Shown here one piece after another: positions 1 through 9,622 of a stretch of DNA of 64,000 nt. Source of the DNA: Verpa conica (lineage: Eukaryota > Ascomycota > Pezizomycetes > Pezizales > Morchellaceae); NCBI GenBank assembly GCA_033030425.1, contig JAUFSD010000001.1, positions 2,976,001 to 3,040,000 of the forward strand. Direction: 5' to 3'. The notes beneath the pieces are model-generated. The model did not search any database. It saw only the letters and a program-made list of their open reading frames with translations, and was not told where the DNA came from. A program made the position numbers and the translations under genes. Position 1 is the stretch's first letter. Every line of letters starts with the position of its first letter.

Positions 1-597
1 AAGCCGTAGCACTTTTCACCTGTGCAGGTTATCGGGAAATAGTCAAGGGCCAGATGCTCCAGCTTCTTGATAGCCCAAGGCGTGAGCATTACCCATGATG
101 CGATACTGTTGATGAGGAAGATTACTATATATAGTTAGCTTCATAGAACTCATAGTTGACGAGAAGTCAAGCCTGATAGTGGAGAACTACGGGGCCATAC
201 AAGCATAGGCGATCCTTGTTGCGGTACTATCAATATGTTAGCCCCAGAACTGTTTCAATCATATGTAAAATCCCTTACCTGCTATTGCATTTCCCACAAA
301 TACTGCATAGAGCCGAGCACGCGGCCGCGCCGCAGCACGATAGTAGAAAAGACCCGACCTACTCCCAGTCAGTTCAAGATTACAAGCCATAGATAGCTGT
401 GGAGAAGGCTCATCTACCGTGTAAAGGCCAGGAACGGCAAGAAACGGAATAGAAAGAAGGGCACCCATGGCAGAGTGTGATGTCGTGGAGATGGTGTTTG
501 TTCTGGGTTGTGCAGGATCAAGTGAGCTTACGTCGGTTGGGGCGCTAAACTGCGATGTGGCGTTGCAGAGCCACTTTACCCCTGTGCAGCCACACAT
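1..597 (-). CDS. Partial unknown membrane protein gene (5' part)
   Basis: I do not recognise this gene. An ATG at 597-595 opens a frame to 279, where a GTAAGG donor follows. A 154-nt intron (125-278) with a GCTAAC branch-like motif and TATAG acceptor joins in phase 1 to an exon running off the left edge. The splice turns the frame into a hydrophobic stretch (AVFVGNAIAVIFLINSIASW) followed by WVMLTPWAIKKLEHLALDYF, which looks like one transmembrane helix and a charged flank. The phase agreement and the continuous hydrophobic segment across the junction are the main support. The first exon could be internal to a longer gene whose start lies upstream, because its first 90 residues have no recognisable domain. 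Function is unknown. Confidence 0.42.
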
Positions 598-1777
598 GCT
601 AGGAGGTTATTTAGTTAGTAGATCCATCGTTAGTAATGTCCTACAGACTAAGACCAGTTCAAGCCTTCGCATATGTTAATGACTTGCGAGAGGTGAAATA
701 TAAGCTTCATCGGGGTATTTATGCTCCTTGTCTAGCGTAACTCTGGGCATAGCTTGTTATTAGGAGATATAGAAGGTGTATAATCGTATTTGGGCTGGGG
801 TATCTTGAATATTTCACAGCCGAAATATGTAAATCGAATGCTCTCGTAGAACTCGAGATTACATGCGACTATATCTTTATTAAGCGGTGTTGAAAGCCTC
901 TTGACTTAATTATACAAATAGGGTATATCCACTACCCATTCAAGAAATACATGCATCTCTGTACGCTGGATCTTGGCCGGAGACTACATGTAATTACCCT
1001 AAAGTTTGGGGTGAACATGGAACAGTGTGACTATCCAATGTATGAGACTATTGTGCAAATAATGTATTCATATACCTACCCCTAGCCGACTTTAGTTGAG
1101 GAAAGTAAATACGAAATAGCCGATTTTTGTATATTCAGTTCTCTCGGCCGACTCACAGTTAGCAGATCGGCCAGATCGACTTGGTACCCCTATAGTACTA
1201 TGCCGGAGACATCTCGAGGAAATTCTGCCGCTTTACTAAAGATTATATGGTTTAGCCCGGAGACATTTCGCACACATTTTTGCACCTTAGATCATTAATC
1301 TCTTAGGTTGATACTTGGATATCTTTCCGAGTAACATAGGTGCTTGGGATATATTATAGAGAGGTAAACTAAAATACGAAGCATTAAATACAGTATAATC
1401 AAGGGTCGGGTTAATATACTGGAGTTTATAGAGAAGTTTACGATATTATAAGGATACACACTCTGCGTAGATAACAGAGATACCTAATACAGGAGCCGAA
1501 GAAAAGGGCTCGAAATCTATATTTGCTAGGAATCTTTACCTCTCGGCCGGAAGAAACCCAGATAGTCTTAAAGGCATAGATAGTATCTGCTATAACTCAT
1601 GTAGTACTATGATCATCAAGTACTATCCCATCATCAGGCTTCTATATATTAGATACCTAACTCCCGCCCATAGACTACATCTACTTCAAATACCCAAAAG
1701 CCTTCAATCCTTCTCCTTCAATTCTTCACTTTTAATTCTTTACCTTTAATTCTTCTCTTTTCACAGCTCCCCAAAAG
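598..1777. other. Gene-free AT-rich stretch
   Basis: No open frame with family resemblance or splice-consistent structure was found on either strand. The last 100 bases (about 1680-1777) are rich in C and T, such as repeated ATTCTTC-like words, which is typical of a fungal core promoter and 5' leader for the dehydrogenase-like gene that follows. Confidence 0.5.
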
Positions 1778-2840
1778 ATGAGTTTAGAATTCCTCAGCCG
1801 TATCTGGGCCCAAAACCGAATGACCATTCCCCCACTCCTACCCAGCACTGACTTCTCCAACAAAACCATCCTCCTAACCGGCAACACCGCTGACCTAGGC
1901 TATGAATGCGCCCTACAGCTCCTACAGGCGAAAACCGGCCGCTTGATCCTCCCCGTCCGCAACCTCCCTAGAGATGAAGCAGCACGCACCAAACTCATCA
2001 ACGACCCCACAGTCAAGTCCAAAAACCCAAGCGCAAATATCGAACTCTTCAACCTCGAAATGGAAGACTTCGACTCCATCACCGCACTACCAGAGTCCCT
2101 AAAAAGAGCTGGAATCCAGCACCTAGACAACGTAATCTTAAACACCGGCGTATATCGAGGGAAAAAAGTAATTACAAAATCCGGCCACGAGGGAACAATC
2201 CAAGTCAACCATCTATCCACAATCCTCTTCTCTATCCTCTTACTCTCAAATCTCCGTGCTGCCTCTAGACTCGGTAAGCAAGCAAACCTCATAATCGTCA
2301 ACTCAAGCAACCATGATTTTGCCGTTGGGTTTCTGGCAAAGGAACTTCATCATCCGAATATTCATGCCTCGCTCGATTCAAAGAAACCGGCAGATTATTC
2401 ACCTGGTGATTATTAAAACTTGTCGAAACTGCTCAATATGTTCGTCATGTGTGACCTGGCTGCACGAGTGAGCGCCGATGAAGTCGTCATCAACACCGTG
2501 AACCCGGGGTTCTGTAAGAGTGACCTCGCGAGGGAAATTAATCCGATACTGGTGACAGCTGTGAAACCGGTATTTTATATTATGCAGAGAACAACGGTTG
2601 AGGGGGCGGGGTGTTATTGTCATGCGGTAGTGGGAGGGAAGGATATGCATGGGATTTTTTGGATAACAGGGGCGCGAAACCGTAAGTGTCTTGTTTGGAT
2701 ATATACTGATTATTTTTTTTCTAGGGTGGCATCGATGATAACAGGGAAGGGTGGGAAAGAGTTGTAGAAAAGGCTTTGGGATGAGATTATGGTGATTTTG
2801 AAGCCGGTTTCTCCTGGATTGGAGAAGATTGTTAAGCTTG
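1778..2840 (+). pseudogene. Short-chain dehydrogenase/reductase pseudogene
   Basis: An SDR of the retinol-dehydrogenase/WW-oxidoreductase-like type, which would oxidise or reduce an alcohol or carbonyl with NAD(P). The frame from ATG 1778 shows the Rossmann start KTILLTGNTADLGYECA, an NTG motif in place of NNAG, and the VNSS strand carrying the catalytic serine. An in-frame TAA at 2414-2416 then interrupts it, and the same frame continues with NLSKLLNMF. The stop occupies the tyrosine position of the YxxxK active site (stop-N-L-S-K). Downstream, a GTAAGT...CTAG intron (2682-2724) does not join the preceding frame to the expected C-terminus. A further 1-nt shift separates the VVEKA and LWDEI segments, and the relic ends near 2840. 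Glycine two of TGxxxGxG is aspartate. Three lesions argue for a decayed gene, not a sequencing slip. Confidence 0.75.
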
Positions 2841-3226
2841 ATTAGATCTTTGGTACTTGTCTGTAGTTGACTATATTTATTAGTATTTATTTTTATCTCG
2901 ATTTCTTTTATCTAGCACAAGGGTTATAAAGCATTTTTATATGAATGAATTCCTAGTACACAAAAGCTCTGAAGAAAAGGATGTTTTGATAGTTGTCTTT
3001 TAGGATATAGTGTGTATCACCTTAAGCACTGACAAACCTCTTAGAACTAGGTTGGATATAAGGACCTGAGTAAAACCCCTTGGGCTAGTATTCCGCACCC
3101 ATTAGGGTGAAGCCCTGCAAGTATCTCTGATAGAGTGTGGAGTGCGAGTACTATAGCCTTAGGGTTGCATGTACTATGATAAATTCATTCATTCATTCAA
3201 CCCCTTGGGCTATATAACTTTATTAT
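2841..3226. other. Intergenic; imperfect inverted repeat
   Basis: No gene. An imperfect inverted repeat is visible: AACCCCTTGGGCTAGTATTC near 3074 pairs loosely with the complement of a segment near 3142-3172, and the AACCCCTTGGGCTA word recurs directly at about 3199. A short ATTC tandem repeat lies at about 3184-3199. This may be a small decayed foldback element, but the pairing is too imperfect to delimit it. Confidence 0.3.
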
Positions 3227-3269
3227 CCCATGGTCTGTAACGCGATTCGCACGAAAAACCGTGCGAATT
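3224..3269 (+). repeat. Left terminal inverted repeat of piggyBac-like element
   Basis: Reads ATCCCATGGTCTGTAACGCG and then a short palindrome (ATTCGCACG, spacer, CGTGCGAAT). The same order, inverted, occurs at 12171-12220. The internal TTCGCACG/CGTGCGAA arms can form an 8-bp hairpin inside the repeat. Confidence 0.8.
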
Positions 3270-3338
3270 TAGGCCCATGGCAACACAGCGAAATAGCAAC
3301 AAAATAAGTCTTATAAATTAATTAACTACAAATGAGAC

Positions 3339-3755
3339 CTAGAGTCTATGAAATTCTGTAAAACAATTGCGTGAGGAATTAACACATAGAGGTAATTCAC
3401 ATGTAGAGCACTTCCACTGTGTTTTATACCCTCTCCCTCCTGGAAAGGACCCACCCCCAGAGGGGTTAGTCTTTGTAGCTTCCTTAATTTTAAATCTACA
3501 CAACCAACATTCCTCTGCCTGCCCCTTATGGGCTTCAGGAAGGTGCTCGCCGTTGCCACGGCATGCAGGGAGATCTGTTGTTTTGGTCATGTACTTGGTT
3601 TTTTTAATAAGGTGCTTTGTAGCGTCAATGATTGACTTGCGCTTTTTGTTCCCCACAGCAACCACTTCCACCTCTTGTGTTCTTTCCACCTCCACCTTTT
3701 GTGCCCCCTCTAAAATCAAATCCCAAGCAACCTGTAGCCGGAATTCTTTATGTGG
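3339..3755 (-). pseudogene. piggyBac transposase, C-terminal part (split)
   Basis: The displaced 3' end of the transposase gene, 139 codons including the stop. It begins PHKEFRLQVAWDLILEGA, continuing the catalytic segment in frame once the retroelement and one AATAT copy are removed. The last 50 residues carry the cysteine-rich zinc-binding pattern of piggyBac C-termini (CWLC, then CSTCELPLC and a final C), which binds the terminal repeats in studied family members. Together the two parts give a 638-residue protein. Separated from its start by 6.5 kb, this part has no promoter of its own. Confidence 0.85.
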
Positions 3756-3760
3756 AATAT
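3756..3760. repeat. Target site duplication AATAT (left)
   Basis: AATAT directly abuts the first base of the LTR at 3761 and is matched by AATAT at 10271-10275 immediately after the other LTR. Five bp is the usual duplication for Ty3/Gypsy integrases. Confidence 0.9.
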
Positions 3761-4411
3761 TGTGGCGGGGCGGTTGGGATGGTATGGTAAAGCCTAGGCA
3801 ACGGAACGGTGACAGCGACGACGACGGCGACAATGAACGGTGTTACGGCAAAAGATATTACAAGTGAAAAACTCTGTAATATTTCTTTACTAGACAATAT
3901 AAACAAGACGTTGCGTGCCTAAGAAAATCCTCGGGGCGAGGCCCCTCCTTATATGCTTCCCCTATTTTTCCCTTCTTCTCTGCTTCCCAAATAACCTCAA
4001 CGCCAAAGAAAACTTTTCCACTCTAAACTAAATTTCCCCCACTGTTTCTGTTGGATATGTCATATCCAACAGAAAGGTATCTTTCCCATACAAACCGCAT
4101 ACAAAGTGTACAAAGAGCTCTCCCGGCCATACGATAACGTTACGTAAATTCCGAGACTACCATGAGGGGCCGTCGGCCCGGAGAACCTTATTGCCAGAGA
4201 CACAAACCCCCATCAACCTCGCGTGCGCGGATACGAGTCTTCCCGCGCCCATTATTCCCTTTCCGTTAAACCGCTCACAATGCGCGCATTCAATCGACTC
4301 GATCGTCTAGTGGGGGCGAGGTCAAAGGTGACCCTCTTACGGAGGTGTGATCCGGTTTTGGCCTTGTTTCATGTGACGGTGGCGTGGGTATCCTTGGAGC
4401 TGCCCGCGACA
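3761..4411 (-). repeat. 3' LTR of the Gypsy element
   Basis: 651 bp, homologous end to end with 9623-10270. Differences are mostly transitions plus a few 1-3 base indels. The last 14 pol codons, including the present stop, lie inside this LTR. The predicted transcript-start word is mutated at one base here (CACGCAACGT versus GACGCAACGT in the 5' LTR). Confidence 0.92.
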
Positions 4412-4416
4412 GGAGG

Positions 4417-4425
4417 CCCCTCCTC
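4417..4425 (-). promoter_or_regulatory. Candidate polypurine tract
   Basis: Minus strand GAGGAGGGG lies 5 nt upstream of the 3' LTR start (TGTCGCGGG). This is the expected location for the plus-strand primer. It overlaps pol codons. Confidence 0.5.
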
Positions 4426-7400
4426 GAGATTCGACTTCCCAGGAGAACTAGTAAGACTTTGGCGGAAGTCAGGCTTGGTCGGATGTCGTTGGTAGAAGAT
4501 GTCAAGGGCAGCGCATCTTTCAACGTACTCGGGAGGTTCCCACGTAGGTAGATCGTAGCCCGTCCACTTGACCAGGTACTGGGGGCCTTTGGTGCCATGA
4601 AGCCGGGCGTCGAGAATTTCTTCTACCTCCCACTCTGTTTCTCCTTCAACAATAACTGGGGGAGCAGGAGGAGGGACATGGCCGGGAATGGGGTCGGTGG
4701 CGACGGGACGGAGCTGGGAGACATGGAATACTGGATGATTGGCCATGGTAGCTGGGAGATCGAGTTCGTAGGCGTAGGGGCTAATAACCTTCTTGACGGT
4801 AAACCGGCCAAGTTGTTTCCAGTCCAGCTTCTTTGAGGGCCTCTGGGTTCGAACATTTTTTGCAGACAGCCAAACTTGATCTCCAACTTTATAGTCAGGG
4901 GCAGGGATACGATGGGCATTGGCAGTATTTTCTTGGGCATCTTGAGCGAGCTTCATTTCTCCGCGAAGGTAGTCGTGTAAGTCTTCCATTTTCTGGGCAA
5001 ACTTCCGAGCGTCGATACTGGGGGGAGACCTATCATGAGGGACCAAGTCAAGGGTAAACCGAGGGTGAAATCCGTAATTGGCGAAGAACGGGCTAACTTT
5101 GGTGGTTTCCGAAAAATGATTGTTAGCCGCGAACTCGGCAATGGGAAGCCAGCTGGACCAGTCGTCTTGTTGATAAGACACAAAGCTTCGGAGATATTGT
5201 TCCATTACGGCGTTGACGCGTTCTGTTTGTCCATCGGTCTGAGGGTGGAAGGCCGTAGATAATTTGGACTCAATCTTCAACTGTTTACACAGGCATTGCC
5301 AGAACTGGGACGTGAACTGAGTTCCGCGATCCGAGACTACCGTAAGAGGGAGGCCGTGAAGTTTCCAGACGTTCTCAAGATACAAACGTGCGACGTCTTG
5401 AGCGTTGGCAGTGGTATGACAGGGGAGGAGATGGCGCATCTTGGAGAGTCTATCGATCACAACGAAGATGGCATCGTATCCATTACTCGACGGTAGGCCA
5501 GTGACGAAGTCCATGGAAACGTCCTGCCAAGGTTGATTTGGAATGGGCAGGGGACGAAGAATTCCAGACGGGGCATTGTACGATGGTTTGCTGCGGCTGC
5601 AAGTGTGACAGTTTTTGACGTATCGCTTTACGAAGCTTCCCATCTTTGGCCAGTAGTAGTCTCTACTTAGGAGCTCAAAGGTCTTTGAGCGTCCTGGATG
5701 ACCGGCGGAGGGGGAGTCGTGGTATTGTTTCAGCAGTTCTAGTTTTAATTCGTCGTAGTCCGGGACATAGACAGTGCCTCGATAGCAGAGTTTTCCGTTG
5801 ACGTTGGTGCACTCAGCCAGGGTTATTTCTTTTGACTGTTGCACACCCTGGCGGAGAAGTTCTAGAATTTTTTGTGGAATAGGGTCATTAGCATAGGCTT
5901 TGGTAAACAATTCTTTCAGTGGGGTCGTTCCTTGAGCGGGTTCATTTGACAAAGAACCCGTAAACAAACCAAGCTTACTATCAAAATTTTCTCTCTTCAA
6001 TACTATTTGACTCTGATGAGCCAATCTTTCATCCCCCTCTTTAGGTAGATCCCCAGATCTCCTAGTCAATGCATCGGGTTTCCCCCCTTGTTTCCCTGGA
6101 CGATATGAAATTTTAAAATTAAAACGAGATAAAAACTCAGACCACCTGGCCTGGCGACGATTCAATTGCTTGGTTGACATAAAATACTCCAGATTTCGGT
6201 GATCGGTGATAACGGAGATTGGCTCTTCGGTGCTTTCCAACTCCGGTCTCCATTCCTCAAAGGCTCTGATGATTGCTAGCAGTTCCTTATCGTAAATCTC
6301 ATAATTGCATTCGGCGGGTGAATGCTTTTTTGAGAAGAAGGCTACTGGACGGAGAACGTTATTTTCATCATACTGGGATAAGATACCAGCGGAGACATAA
6401 TCGGAAGCATCGGTTTCCACCACTATTGGTCGGTCGGCGTCAAAGTGCATCAAAATGGGAGCGGAGGTGAAAGCTTCCTTCATTTTCTCAAAGGCCTCTT
6501 CGCACTCCGGGGACCATATAAACGGTGTATCCTTTTTCGTAAGAGCAGTAATAGGAGAGGCAAGATTAGAAAAACCCAAAATAAAACGCCGGTAAAAATT
6601 CGCGAACCCAATAAACCCTTGTACTTCCTTCACGTTCCTTGGAGCGCTCCATTCTCTAATAGCGGACACCTTCTTGGGGTCCATAGCGATGCCATTAGGG
6701 GAGATGATCAAGCCTAGATACTTTGTGGACTGGACGTGAAATTCGCACTTCTCAGGTTTGAGATTGATTCCATTTTCCCTTAATGCTTCCAGAACATGTC
6801 GAACGTGGACCTTATGTTCTTCTAGGGTGTTGCTGTAGATCAAAATGTCGTCGAGATAGGCAGTGCAAAAAACGTCAAGATACTTTCGAAGGGAGTCATT
6901 GATAAAATGTTGAAAGGTGGCCGGGGCATTGGTGAGACCGAAGGGCATGACAGTGTATTCGAAATGGCCATACCGGGTCCTGAAAGCTGTTTTCCACTCC
7001 TCGTTCTCAGCCATTCGTACTTGATTGTATCCCATCCTGAGGTCCAACTTGGTGTACCACTTTGCTTTAGCTAGGCGATCTAAGGTTTCTCGAATGAGAG
7101 GAAGGGGATATCGATTTTTGATAGTTATTTCGTTAATTCCTCGGTAGTCAACACAGAGACGGAGACTTCCGTCGTCTTTCTTGATGAACAATACAGGGGC
7201 ACCGGCCGGAGAGGAGCTGTCTCTAATGTATCCTTTGGACAAATTGTCCTCTAGGTATTCTTTGAGTGCGATAAGTTCCTCGCGAGACATTCCATATAGG
7301 GGGCCAAAGGGGGGTTCCTTTCCATCCCTCAGGGGAATCTTATGATCATAAATACGGCGTGGAGGCATGTTTTTTGCGATCTGTTCGTCGAACATATCCA

Positions 7401-8094
7401 AAAAATCATGGTACTCAACCGGAACTTTAGCCTTCCAGCACTCTTTGGTAGTCTTATGGTCAATAGCTTTGTTAATCTCATAAAGGGAGATTGACAAAAT
7501 GCGAGAAGACTTCTTTCTAGCCAAAAAGGAGAAGGGGACAGCCCCAATCATTGCAATGGAAATTTTCTTGGAAGCGGGAGCCGGGGGGGAGATACCAGTG
7601 GAGACGACGGGGATGGTGGAGGAGGTGCAGTGTTTCATGCAGTAATCGGAACCGAAGGAGACATGATTGGAGGCAAACCTGATGGCCACATCATGGTGCT
7701 TCATCCAGGGGATGCCTAGAACAAGAGGATAGTGTCCAAGGGAAGTAACAAAAAACGGTGCATGCTCCTGGTGTCCCCCTATAGAGAGACCAAGATGGGA
7801 AAGATGGGTAATGTCCCCGGAGGCTACACTTCGGCCGTCTATGACCTCTAGAGCCCGGGGGGTTTTTAACGGTGACAGGGGAAAAGAGTGCTGGCGTGCG
7901 AACGATTCATCAATGAAAGCATATCCGGAGGCACCAGTATCAATCAGAGCGTGGGTTTTAACTGTCTTTGTATTGGTGGATAAGGTACATGCTACTACCA
8001 AATGCTCACCATCCAAAGAATCTTCCTCCACAACAATGTTTGATACCGAAAAGCCAGAAATAGAAAATGCAGTCAAAGAAAAATCGTTAAAAGG

Positions 8095-8139
8095 TCCCTG
8101 GGCAGGGCCAGTTGAAGGCCCAGGGACTACTGAAAACCC
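8095..8139 (-). promoter_or_regulatory. gag-pol -1 ribosomal frameshift signal
   Basis: In element orientation: heptamer G GGT TTT (8139-8133, gag phase), six-nt spacer CAGTAG (8132-8127) that contains the gag stop, then TCCCTGGGC (8126-8118) and its perfect complement GCCCAGGGA (8103-8095) separated by a 14-nt loop. The pol frame is -1 to gag and open across this region (GGG TTT TCA GTA GTC). Heptamer X XXY YYZ, 5-9 nt spacer and GC-rich stem are the three parts of a canonical -1 signal. Confidence 0.78.
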
Positions 8140-9580
8140 TGCTGATCGGAAGAAGAAGATTGATAACGCGGGTCGCCGCCCGAACGAGAAGAAGAAGCAA
8201 AGGAAGACCTAGGTGGCGCACCGGCCACTGAAGACGAAGAAGGAACAGGAGAACCCGAAACGGAAATATTGGAAATGGGGACACCGCCCGCAACAGAAGA
8301 CCCGGAACCAGAAGCAGCAGCACCAGAAAGAAGACCAAAAGGAGATGGAGTAATTGCGGCGCCGCGCATACTAAAGGACGAAGGGGTGGCACGTGGGCCG
8401 GAACGAGATAAAGGACAATTGGCAAAAACATGGCCACTCTGGCCGCAATACATACAAAGCCCCGAGGCAAAACGCCTCTGTTTTTCCTCGGGGGAAAGAG
8501 GACCACGGGGTTGACCAGCAGGACGGGGGACGAAAGCACTGAGATTCATGGGAGCCAAACCTCCGGGGGCAAATGACGGATGGTAACCAGAACTGGCAGC
8601 GGGGGCAGGAGCAGAAGCGCGGGGGGCAGGTTGATGTTGGAAGTTTCCGAAGGACCTTGAGCCCCTCTTCTCTTCCTTGCGAACACGGAGGTCATTATCC
8701 ACAACAAGAAGGTCGGCGACGTAGAGATCGAACGTGGCTGCACCATGGGCATCAACAGGGACGCGGCGACCGACCAGTTGGTCCTTCATTTCCTCAGAGA
8801 GACCCTCCCGAAGGGCGTCTCTTTTGGCGGAGTCATCGTACCCAAGGTCTGCCATGATGCGACGGAAGTCAGCGAGATAGGAGGAGAAGTCCTTGTTTTT
8901 CTGTTTGAGGTTGTGGAGTTCCCTTCTTGCAGTTCCATGAGGATCAGGGTCGGCGAAGGCAGAGTTCAAGACGGTGATGAGTGCTTCAACGTTGGCAAAG
9001 TCAATTCCAGTGGCAGTTGCATAGGGGAGTACCTGGTTCAGGCGACTCCTCCGACGGTTAAAAGCATATCCGACTTTGGCGGCTTCATTGGAAAAACGAT
9101 CGGCATTGTTACGGAGTTTATTGCGAAGTTGGGCGACAAAGGGTTTCAGGGCGCGCGGTTACCATTGAACATTGGAGGGTCAGGGATTTTGTCGGATCTT
9201 CTGGGGCGACGGGGTGGGTGATATCGAGGGAGGTGGAGTTGGGACTCTCCTCCTTCCGCGGCGATTCGGGCTGCACGAAGATCGTTTTCCAAGCTGGTTA
9301 CTCGGTGAGCAAGAACGGTGTTGGCGGTAGTAAGACGTTGGGCGGTTTCTTCAGCGGTGACGATGGCTTCCTCGGCATTGTTGAGGCTGGCTTGTCTCCG
9401 TAGCCGCTTGAAGGTGTCCGTTTCTTTCGTTGCGGAGTCGGATGTTGTTTTCCTGGAGTTTGGCTGCATACTGCAGAAGATTGGCGTGGAACTGGCGGCG
9501 TCGGTGTTATAGGCGGTGGTAAAATCATCAAGGTAGCTGGAGGCGAAATGCCGGAGGGTCCCGCCACTACTGGCAGACAT
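8127..9580 (-). pseudogene. gag: Gag (capsid/nucleocapsid), frameshifted
   Basis: Structural protein that would form the cytoplasmic virus-like particle. The most likely start is ATG 9580 (MSASSGGTLRHF), 30 nt after the primer site; upstream in-frame codons lack an ATG. After a coiled-coil-like region (AEETAQRLTTANTVLAHRV), the frame hits TGA at 9146, while the neighbouring frame carries on smoothly from LKPFVAQLRNKLRNN through the capsid region (RRELHNLKQKNKDFSSYLA) to a CCHC knuckle (CMYCGQSGHVFANC) and stop TAG at 8129-8127. One missing base near 9146-9156 explains the break. Gag length would be about 485 residues. Confidence 0.85.
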
Positions 9581-9610
9581 TGGTACAGTGTTGTTGGGTA
9601 GGCTTGAAGG

Positions 9611-9622
9611 GACGCAACGTAG
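9611..9622 (-). promoter_or_regulatory. Primer binding site, candidate self-priming type
   Basis: In element orientation, two bases (CT) after the LTR end comes ACGTTGCGTC. It is perfectly complementary over 10 nt to GACGCAACGT at 9778-9769 inside the 5' LTR, which sits about 35 nt after a TATA box and is therefore at or near the predicted mRNA 5' end. This is the arrangement known for the Tf1/sushi group, where the folded mRNA 5' end and not a tRNA primes minus-strand synthesis. The transcript start itself is inferred. Confidence 0.7.

Larger units (their letters stand above)
4369..8139 (-). pseudogene. pol: Pol polyprotein (PR-RT-RH-IN-chromodomain)
   Basis: Enzymes that would copy and integrate the element. 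In order: protease ALIDTGASGYAFID; reverse transcriptase with LCVDYRGIN and the YLDD box (FCTAYLDDILIYS); RNase H (VETDASDYVSAG, YDKELLAI, ITDHRNLEY); integrase with the H-H-C-C zinc region (YHDSPSAGHPG to NCHTCSR) and D-D-E core (SMDFVTGLP, VVSDRGTQF, QTDGQTERVN); C-terminal chromodomain (YLVKWTGYDLPTWEPPEYV). There is no ATG after gag, so it is made only by -1 frameshifting near 8135. The frame is open for about 1,255 codons, but the TGA at 4371-4369 replaces CGA found in the other LTR, so the ancestral protein ran about 47 residues further into the LTR. Confidence 0.93.

Noticed and set aside
3367..3867. Long plus-strand frame over the piggyBac C-terminus
   Set aside because: It is the antisense shadow of the transposase tail and LTR end; the minus strand carries the zinc-ribbon pattern.
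3761..4411. RIP as the cause of LTR differences
   Set aside because: Transitions occur in both copies and not mainly in CpA context; no strong TpA enrichment is evident by eye.
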